Assembly (NCBI GenBank): GCA_037013495.1
Contig: CM072806.1
Coordinates: forward strand, 26,662,001 to 26,726,000
Source of the DNA: Hippophae tibetana
Lineage: Eukaryota; Streptophyta; Magnoliopsida; Rosales; Elaeagnaceae
DNA length: 64,000 bases
Direction: 5' to 3'
Below the pieces are notes generated by a model that saw only the letters and a list, made by a program, of their open reading frames with translations, made no database searches and had not been told where the DNA came from. Below are positions 56,353 to 64,000 of the stretch, in pieces. A program made the translations under genes and the position numbers. Every line of letters starts with the position of its first letter. The first letter of the stretch is position 1.

Positions 56353-58297
56353 CGATAAGTGCTCAAAAAGCACTAAAATTACCATGATTTTATGCACATT
56401 AATTGATTAAAAATATATATATTTATATGTTTTATCATATATTTATATAAATTTGTCTTTTTCGGAATCACGGGTATTTTTATTGTTTTTCAAGTATTTT
56501 TGCTTAAAAACGCAACTTAAAGACTCAAAGAGGAATACTGGAAGCAATACATCACAAATATATTAATAAATAAATTGGGAAAGGTCAACAAATATGGAAA
56601 AATTGGACAAAATGGGTCAAAAAGGTCAAAAATGTCAAAAAGGAGATAATCGCTCTGCCGTGCCGCCCAGCCGCGCGCGCGCCAGCGCCCAGACCCGCGC
56701 GCAGCACCCCACGTCCACACCAAGCCACGCGCGCCTTGCTCCAGATCCTCGCGCACGTTGCTCCCCCGTCCGCACACGCCGACGCCCATTTCACCCCATA
56801 TTTGCGCGCAACCGCCCCCATGACGTTATCAATGACCTCAACAATTGCACTCCGCGTTTTCACCATTTTTTATCATTTTTTTCACTCACTTTTTCTCTCC
56901 ATCCTCACCTATAAATACCCCCCTTCCCTTCATTTCTAAAAAACCTCAAAACCATTCTTCTCTTCTCTTTCTTTCTCTCATTTCTTAGTTTTTAAGCTTT
57001 TCTTAGTTTCTTTCTTAGTTTTTAGTTAAATTCTCTTAGTTTTAGAGTTCTTCTCTTTTTGAGAAGAACTAGTTATGTTTTGTAATTTATTAGCTTTTTG
57101 ATTCAATAAATGGGAGTGCAAATTCCGCTTGGAGGTTTTCCAGCAACGAGAATAGCATCGAAGTTCTGTAAGGATTTTATTTTCTTTACAGTTATTTTTT
57201 ATGTTTTATTCTTACATGTTATATTTAATTTGGCTGTGATTAAATTAAACTCTGTTGGCTGTTTGTAAACATGATATAATAATAATGTTGTTATGATTGC
57301 GAAATATTAAATAGGTGAAAATTTCTAAAATGAATTGATTTTATTTTTATTTAAGATTTTATATTAAGAATGTTAGAGAGAAATATATTATTTTTCATTA
57401 CAAACTTAAATCTGAAAATTAGATTTTAAGGTTTAGTTATCCGGTCTAATTTAGAGTAGTGCTCTTTTATTTATTGGTACAATCGCCCGGTAGTTAGAGT
57501 GAAACTCTATTTCAAAAGTTTTTATAAGAATTATTATGTGAAAATGTATTGACAACATGTTTTCAGTAGTGGTTTCAAAACTTGAAAATTAGTACTCGGA
57601 TAATTAAACTCTTATGTTTAATTGGACACCTTGAATAAAGTTTAAACTGTCTAACCCCACCAAAGGTGGCATTTAAATGGTTCATTTTCAATCTCTTAGA
57701 AAAAGGAATTAATTTAATTAACCAAATTAGTTATCAACCACACCCATAGGTGTTAATTGATTTGTTTAGTTAACAAAGAATATCTAACCTCACCAAAGGT
57801 GGTATTCATATAAAAAAGAGATAATCAATAAAATATCAATTTATATCTTTAATAACCTAGATAATATGAGCAAACATAATTAATTTAGTTATTATATCCA
57901 TAAATACTCCACTATTATAAATGATAAAATTTGCATAAATATTTATTGAATCTATATCTATGTTTGTTTTTATATTATTAGATTATATTTATTGAATCTG
58001 TATCTATGTTTATTTTTATATTATTAGATTGTATTTATTGAATCTGTATCTATGTTGATTTTTATGTTATTAGATTAGAAACACAAAAACCAAACTATCG
58101 TGACAGGATGTTTAGGATTTAATTTCGTTTTTAAAAGTTTGAATAATTAATTAAAAACCGCATACATTCCTTCCTTAGATCGACCTTGGGAGTATACTTA
58201 TCATTTTCTTCGAAATGAGTCGTGCACTTGCGAGAGTTTTATAAATATTAAAACCAAAGTATTGGCAAGAATCGACGATGTCGGTTTTCACTCATCA
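56353..58297 (+). repeat. 3' LTR of the nested Athila
   Basis: 1945 bp. It starts CGATAAGTGCTC where the partner starts TGATGAGGGCTC, so the leading T is mutated. It ends CACTCATCA before the TATGG duplication. Longer than its partner partly because it has three 46 bp units (57945, 57991, 58037). Confidence 0.93.
57945..58082 (+). repeat. 46 bp repeat, three copies
   Basis: Units of attgaatct.tatctatgtt at 57945, 57991 and 58037. Two copies occur in the 5' LTR of the same element. Confidence 0.85.
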
Positions 58298-58302
58298 TAT
58301 GG

Positions 58303-59735
58303 CTAAATATTTTGATTTGGTACACCATATTATATGTGCACATGTCATAACTTTCTGAATTTGTATGGTTATTTTGAGAAGTTTGTGTCGTTCTCTTTCC
58401 TTGATGATTTATATATCTCTAACAAGCTCTAGATTCCATCTTTATTGTCTATCGAGGCAAAATTCTAGGTGTTGCTTGGTTAAAAAAAAGGATTTAGGCC
58501 ATCCTTGAATCGTTTGATCCTTATTGCCACAAATTTTTCCTTATCCTTATTCTCTTTTCTTTGAGCCATTATGTTATCTCTTCATTTCTTTGCACCTAAA
58601 TAGTTTTTATAATTTACTTTATCCATCCTTTGATTGAGCATCTATTCTAAATGTTCTTTTGTTTGTCTATATTACCTACTTGGTTTCAATCAACAAAAAA
58701 AGAAGAAGGGTAAAAATCGAATATTATATAAAAATGGGGTTGATGGAGAAAATAAAAATAAAAATGAAGTATTGAGATTTGTTTTTCTAAAAACAAAAGG
58801 AAGGAGGAAAGAAAAGAAAAGAAAAGTGAAAATATGATAAGTATGTTAAGGAAGTGTTGCATAAACATTTGAATTTTGTGTACAATTCTCACAACTTCAT
58901 TAGTTGAAGTTTGAGAATTAAAGAGAAAATAACCCATGGTTGAGGGTATAAGTCATGGTTATGAACTTATCTATTTGTTTGGATCAACAAAGGTGTGTTC
59001 AAGCCTAAATGTCTTCTCTCCCTACCAATACCTTAGCCTATCATTACAAACTTTGAAAGACCTATTGATTTCTTCTAGGTTGGTACTTACATAAGATTAT
59101 CTTAATTGCATATAGAGTAAACAACTTTGGCATAGCACACATATATCATGTTATTAAAAATTGTCATAACATTATATGAATGCATCATGGATTTACGACC
59201 ATGTGGATATTTATGGTGAGTTATTAGTTTGTTTCCCTTTTTTGTATTACTTGTTTGCTATTATATGAATGATTTTATTTTGGGGGAGTTTTGAGAGTGT
59301 AGAATGCATAACATGTTCATTGCCTTACTTGCATATATTTAGGGGGAGAAGTGTCTTTCAATTGCATGTTGGAAATGGGCGTGTTATGATTGTTTTGCAT
59401 TCTTATTGTTTTTCCTGTTTATGAATTTATGTTATGTTGTCATGTTATGATGCCTCCTTCTTCTTGACATTACTTTGCATGAAACTTGCATAAATAGTAT
59501 AAATAGGACTATTAGTTTTACTTATTGCATGCATAGTTTGCATTCTTCTATTTCACATTTCTTCTTATATGTTTACCTGCTTTCCTATTGTACTGAGTCA
59601 TTGCATACTTATCACATGTAGTTGATTGCTTGGTACTTCTTGTTGAAATGCAGGACATATATTTTCTTTGATAGACTAGGATGCCTTTCCGTATGTGATA
59701 CATAGTATAGTGTGAAGTTACATGATTGAATGCAC
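58303..59735 (+). other. Internal region of the non-coding element, right part (1)
   Basis: Continues the internal region after the right TATGG. No coding domain. Motifs of the type agggggagaagtg occur at 59339 and again at 60335; similar purine-rich words are common between pol and 3' LTR in large copia elements. Confidence 0.65.
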
Positions 59736-59965
59736 CCAAGTGTTATTGAGGGAAGATAGTTGAATCACTAGGAGTGTGTCAACTTGGAAGATAATTTCAA
59801 TTCTAGTCAATTCCTTCTTAAGGATTTGCTAACACATTTAAGTAGCAGTGATGTATGGGGAAATATTGTTGAGTTAATAGGAGTGTGCTAACTTGAAAGA
59901 TAGTTGGAATCTTAGTCAACATCTTCTTATAGATTCATTGACACATTTATATGCCATTGGTGTTT
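59736..59965 (+). repeat. Tandem duplication, period about 115 bp
   Basis: Two units. Landmarks taggagtgtg, aacttggaagata/aacttgaaagata, ctagtcaa/cttagtcaa, cttctta and acacattta recur in order at about 59770 and about 59880. The units are diverged. Confidence 0.8.
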
Positions 59966-60990
59966 GATTTCCTATCAAATCGATGTGTTGTATGCACATT
60001 TTAAAGCCTTTATGCCCTCTCATAGCACATATAGATATGGGGCTCCATGTTATGTATTGCATTAGGAAGATGTTTTCTATCTACACTACTATTGACTCAT
60101 CCTTGCATTCAGATTGTTCTTCATTACATGGTTTTACCTTGTTGTTGTCTCCATGTTATTTTTTTTATTTCACTCTTGATTGCATGTGTTGCTTCTTTTG
60201 TGTTATCTTAAATCTTATCTACCATGTTGCATGAGTGTTAAGATTATTGCATTTTTTTTTACTTTTCTCCATCATATAGGGGTGTGGTATGTTGCATACA
60301 TGTGTGTGCTTGCTTTGACTTTCCATGTCAACATGGGGGAGAAGTGTGCATAACATGTGTTTGTTTATACATTATGTTTTTTTTTAATAATATGCTATTT
60401 GTTGCATGGGATGGTGAGTGTAGTCTGCATTGCATTATGTTTATGTAATATGCATACACTTAGTGGAAGCGTTGCATATGTTCAGGGGTATTTTACATAT
60501 TTATGTTGTATGGAGATTGTGTAGTTTGAATATTTAGGTTGCATGTAGAATGTGTTATTTGCATATTTGTATTGCATATAAATTTTGTTTGTTTGTGCAA
60601 CATGATCAATTGTGCTTAGCCTATCTTATATATCTATATAGGAGTAACACGATAATATTTGGATAGATTAAACATTGTTTCTACATGATACATTTATAAG
60701 GTATGTGTTTGTTTTATGTGTGCAAGTTAAAGGTGAATAGTGAAGTATTTATGCTTCAAATGTGCTATGTTTAGTGGTGCTAAGTTCCTTATGACATAGG
60801 ATTGAATGAGTTGATTCATGAAATTAGATGGAGCACTCAAGGGAGTTACACTTGGAGTAGGTGTGTCTTTTGGGTTTTGGTGTGTGTGGTTGTGTTGTTC
60901 ATGGGAACAAATAATTTTAGGATATCTTCATGATCTTATCATGTTTGATGAATTTATATATTTAATTACGTAGTATTTTGACACAAAAAG
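59966..60990 (+). other. Internal region of the non-coding element, right part (2)
   Basis: Rich in gcatgt/ttgcat words and T runs. Only short chance frames, no domain. Confidence 0.65.
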
Positions 60991-61004
60991 CTGAAGAGGG
61001 AGAA
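60991..61004 (+). promoter_or_regulatory. Polypurine tract of the non-coding element
   Basis: CTGAAGAGGGAGAA directly before the right LTR start TGTAATTCTC. Confidence 0.85.
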
Positions 61005-62160
61005 TGTAATTCTCATTGTTCTCTTCTCTGTGTATTGGCTTCCCGTGTGCAAAACACAATATCTATTTTATTCTTATTTAGTGTATTTGTCTTCCTCTAT
61101 ATAAAGTTAGCTATTGCTAATCAATAATACACATATGCATATAGTTAGGTACACTTTTTATGCAAGCATGTTTACACACACTATGATGTTTGTTTTTGTA
61201 TGATGCATGCTATGTGGAGTGTTGGACATTGTCACATGTATTTTGGGTTCGTTTCGAGTACGGGAGTAAGTACTCAACCATTTTAGGAATGAAAATATGT
61301 GACTTTTTTTTCATCTTGCCACCAAGCTTGTCACTACCCTCGCCATCATCCTTAGGAAGGTGGAAAATCCAAGTTCTATAAATAACCCCATTTCTTCTTA
61401 TATGGTATGCATAAAAATACAACATAGATCTATTAAATTGAAATATAGTCTTTTCTATTTTTGGATCACTAATACCTTGAGTGTTGTTCAATACTAGTGA
61501 CTCGTGATTGTATGAGCAATACCGTGCTTATGAGTTATGAGTACTCGAGATGATGTTTTCTAGTTAGAGAAAATAGCATTCTTAAGCTGTGAGTGCTTAA
61601 GACTACTTTATTGATATTGTGAGAACTTCTTTGTGAGGGTGAGCTAATTTAAATCTCATATCTCTTGTTGTGTGCAATAAGAGATAGGGTGTTTGAGATT
61701 GAAGGTGGTCCTCCAGAGTGTGAGTTATTACCCTTTTGGTTACCGAGGACACCATATTGGGTGGTATGGGCTTTGAAGAAGAGCAAGGTTAGTGAGTCAA
61801 ACCATGTCATTACGAAAGGAGTAAGAAAAAGGAAAAAAATGGGTGGTTCGGATAAAGGTTTCAACTAATAGAGGTAATAGTGGTTTTATTTCTTTCAAAG
61901 TGGTAATTGTTTTTATTGTTTAGTGAATTGTTTGCTGCTAAGAAACTTGATGATATTACCATATAGATTTATGGTGTTATACATGTTCTAATGTGTTGTT
62001 AGTGCAATTAGAGATTAAATGATGTATGTTTCTATATATTGAAGTTTACACTTTGATTAGAAAGTTTTTATTATATATTGCTAGTTTTTTTATCCTTGAA
62101 TATTACTTCTACTTTATACTGTCTTTTTGTAATTATTTTTACTACAACTGTTATTATGTG
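61005..62160 (+). repeat. 3' LTR of the non-coding element, truncated
   Basis: Matches 40474-43160 (without the inserted solo LTR): gcaaaacaca, tcaataatacacatat, ctataaata and ttctactttatact in order. Homology ends at about 62160, after attatgtg. The last about 0.7 kb of the LTR is missing. TATA box at 61377-61384. Confidence 0.82.
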
Positions 62161-64000
62161 TCAGAAGTCTTACTAGTGGCCATTAATGGTCTATGAAGAA
62201 GTATTTTATGTTTCTTGTCCAAGGTTGGGATTTTTCCAAGCTAGAACCACAAAATCAATAGGTATTATAAGTCTACACTTCATTAGTACACCCTTCAGAT
62301 CTAAAGGTGTATTGGATTCTCCTACTATTTTAGCTCTATCCAACATATCACAATAGCCCTCAGTCTCTTCATCTATATTTTCTTCCATCTTTTGAACTAT
62401 TAGAGATATTTCCAGTCCTTCATTCTATCTTGCAAAAAGTTATTATGTACAATTCTATCCATTGAATCAACATTAAAACATTCATCAATGATAAAGATAG
62501 AAATGAAAAGGTGAAGAGTTAAAAACTTTAAAATAGGTAGTCTTTCCCAAAATTGTCATAGTTAAATTCCCATCTTACACATCAATAATGGTCTTAGTAG
62601 TGGCTATGAATGGTCTAACATGAAGTATTGTATGTTCTTTCTCCAAGGCTGGATTTGTTTCCATAGATAGAACCATAAAATCAATAAGTATTATAAGTCT
62701 GCACTAGCACATCCTCAACCATTCCATTTAAATATTTTTATAGATCTATCTACAAGTTGAAGGGACATGGTTGTAGATTTTAAATCTCCCAGACTTAGCT
62801 ATAAGAAATAGAGTATGGTATTAAATTTATAATATCACCTAAATCTAGCATTACATTAGCTACTTTATATCCCCTATAATGATGTTTATTATAAAACTTC
62901 ATTGATCTTTAACTTTGTGGGTAGTTGGTGCTGAAGCACAGCACTGGATATCTCTAATACCACTTCTCTTTAATTAAACTCACACCTCATTTTCTTAGTG
63001 TTCAATTACTTAGAGAACTTAGCATAGGATGGCATATTATTGATTACTTATAATAAAGGTAAATTAATATTAACTTTAGAAAGCATATTAAAAAGATAAA
63101 ATAATTGTTTATCTTTTTTGGACTCCTTTAGTTAGTATAGAAACTGTATTGATTGCTGGTATGGTTCTAATGTTTTATGAATTTTGGGAATGTTAGTTGA
63201 CTCTTCAATTCTTTTCTTAGAAGGTTTATCATTATTAGCACTTGTCTCTCCATTTAGAGATACTATAATTCTACCTTCTTTATTACCTACACTAAATGGT
63301 AAATCAATAAATATTTTAGGTAATATTTTATTAACTACCTTACCACTTCAAACGATTATAACATCCTTTGACTATTCTACTTGGTTGTGCAGCTCTTAAA
63401 AGGATTATAACATCCTTTTATTAGTTTAATTGACTATGTAGCTTTCCTTTTTGTTTTCTTTTGCATGTGCTATACTAGTTGCCCAATTATATCTTCAACC
63501 TTTTTTCACTAAAGCCTGTATGGAGTGCAAACTTTGATTATTCATTAACTAGTTGTTTTTATTAATTTGATTAAAGGCATTTAAATTATCCTCGAAGGTT
63601 GTCTTATTGGATTGATTTAGTGGGTAAGGTTGGCTTTCATATGGCCTTTATGTTTGGTTTTGGGCATATGCTTAGTAATATTTTGGTCTCCAAGTAAGGT
63701 TAGGGTGATCATAGGTGTTGGAATGATATATTTGCATATATGCCAAATTTGAACAATTAAAAGCACTATGTCCAATTGAACAACAAACTCTGCATACCTC
63801 TTGATTTGAAATTTGATAAGTAATGAGGAGTTGCACTTCCTTAGTCAAATTTACAAGTTGCAAGGCCATTTTATTCTAGGAGCCAACTTCATTAACTTTT
63901 GTTCTTTTTTCTCAAGCACTCTTTCGTTGGAAATTAATACCCAACATCTCTTAAAGCTCATACACTTGTTCTGCCATCTTTTCTCCTATAGCTCCTCCTA
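62161..64000 (-). pseudogene. Minus-strand Athila gag-protease fragment, rearranged and cut by the window edge
   Basis: Read on minus: gag C-terminus with the CCHC knuckle CRVCCSIGHSAFNC (about 63790-63830, preceded by LTKEVQLLITYQISNQEV), close to the outer Athila gag. Then the gag-pol linker, a protease region with a decayed active site near 62840-62870 and the PIDFVVL strand near 62680. The text then runs into the post-protease linker (MEENIDEETEGYCDMLD at 62388) and jumps back to a second copy of the PIDFVVL region at 62220-62270. Stops are frequent. No LTR joins it to the copia-type LTR on its left, so the junction at about 62160 is a rearrangement rather than an insertion end. Confidence 0.78.

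Larger units (their letters stand above)
45050..58297 (+). mobile_element. Nested Athila element with two gag genes
   Basis: 13.25 kb Athila with perfect TATGG duplications (45045-45049 and 58298-58302). LTRs are 45050-46922 and 56353-58297 and look very similar by eye. Order: LTR, Asp-type primer site, leader with paired stem-loop repeats, gag copy 1 (decayed), hairpin pair, gag copy 2 (open), pol with a few breaks, hairpin pair, non-coding 3' region, polypurine tract, LTR. The protein set is protease, RT, RNase H and integrase with the Athila signatures. No env-like ORF is present. It is the youngest full element in the window, judged by nesting and frame quality. Confidence 0.95.
40474..62160 (+). 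mobile_element. Non-coding copia-type LTR element (LARD-like), host of the nested Athila
   Basis: The left LTR starts TGTAAGTCTC and the right LTR TGTAATTCTC. A Met-type primer site follows the left LTR and a polypurine tract (ctgaagagggagaa) precedes the right one. The internal region is 43868-45049 plus 58303-61004, joined across a perfect TATGG duplication, about 3.9 kb in total. No gag, protease, integrase or RT motif is visible in any frame. Long LTRs (about 1.9 kb after removing an inserted solo LTR) and an internal region without genes match the definition of a large non-autonomous derivative. The Met-type primer suggests copia ancestry; this is inference. The right LTR breaks off at about 62160. 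Confidence 0.78.

Noticed and set aside
59983-60234. 83-codon Cys/Leu-rich frame in the non-coding element
   Set aside because: No retroelement or host domain is recognisable; the composition follows the T-rich DNA.
1-64000. CRISPR array, bacterial operon, rRNA or tRNA genes
   Set aside because: No regularly spaced short repeats or ribosome binding patterns and no cloverleaf sequence; the only tRNA-like matches are the 10-19 nt primer binding sites.

Overview
This 64 kb window looks like plant nuclear heterochromatin, probably from a eudicot. It is very AT-rich and I find no host gene, rRNA or tRNA gene. From about 6.6 kb onward nearly every base belongs to LTR retrotransposons inserted into one another. 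The reading frames belong to Ty1-copia and Ty3-gypsy (Athila and Tat lineage) proteins, and most are broken by stops and frameshifts. The primer binding sites match plant tRNA 3' ends: initiator-Met type for the copia elements and Asp type for the Athila elements. The plant call is firm; I cannot name the species.

Layout. 1-6618: AT-rich intergenic DNA with little recognisable content. 6624-12869: a Ty1-copia element with 199 bp LTRs, unusual AG...CT LTR ends and a perfect ATTAG target duplication, whose RNase H is split by a 1995 bp solo LTR (10345-12339). 12875-15620: unassigned DNA, then a relic of a Tat-lineage gypsy element (a gag-like extra ORF on + and a protease on -). 15625 to 40473: an old 'outer' Athila element on +. 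Its gag-pol is interrupted by a complete minus-strand 'inner' Athila (19911-33799), which carries an extra ORF after pol and a solo LTR (30879-32752) inside one of its own LTRs. The outer element's 3' untranslated region holds an odd LTR derivative with inverted ends (38033-39169). Its 3' LTR is cut at about 40473 by a copia-type element with no coding capacity (40474 to about 62160). That element contains another solo LTR (41497-42993) in its 5' LTR and a 13.2 kb 'nested' Athila (45050-58297). Its 3' LTR breaks off at about 62160 into a minus-strand Athila gag-protease fragment that runs off the window.

Most insertions could be delimited to the base because the 5 bp target duplications survive: ATTAG, CACCT, ACAAG/ATAAG, ATTTC, GTCTT, TTATA and TATGG. 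The nesting gives a relative order: outer Athila first; then the inner minus-strand Athila and the non-coding copia-type element; then the youngest layer, the nested Athila and several solo LTRs. The 38033-39169 derivative, the 30879-32752 solo LTR and the nested Athila belong to one LTR family.

Points most worth a second look: the LTR derivative whose far end is an inverted copy of its own 5' terminus, yet which has a target duplication; the nested Athila with two diverged gag genes; a pair of 61-nt leader repeats that form stem-loops with different but perfectly paired stems; a two-hairpin motif after gag copy 1 and after pol; and an integrase shortened from DD35E to DD24E by deletion between short repeats. 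Identity percentages and ages were not calculated; all comparisons were made by eye.
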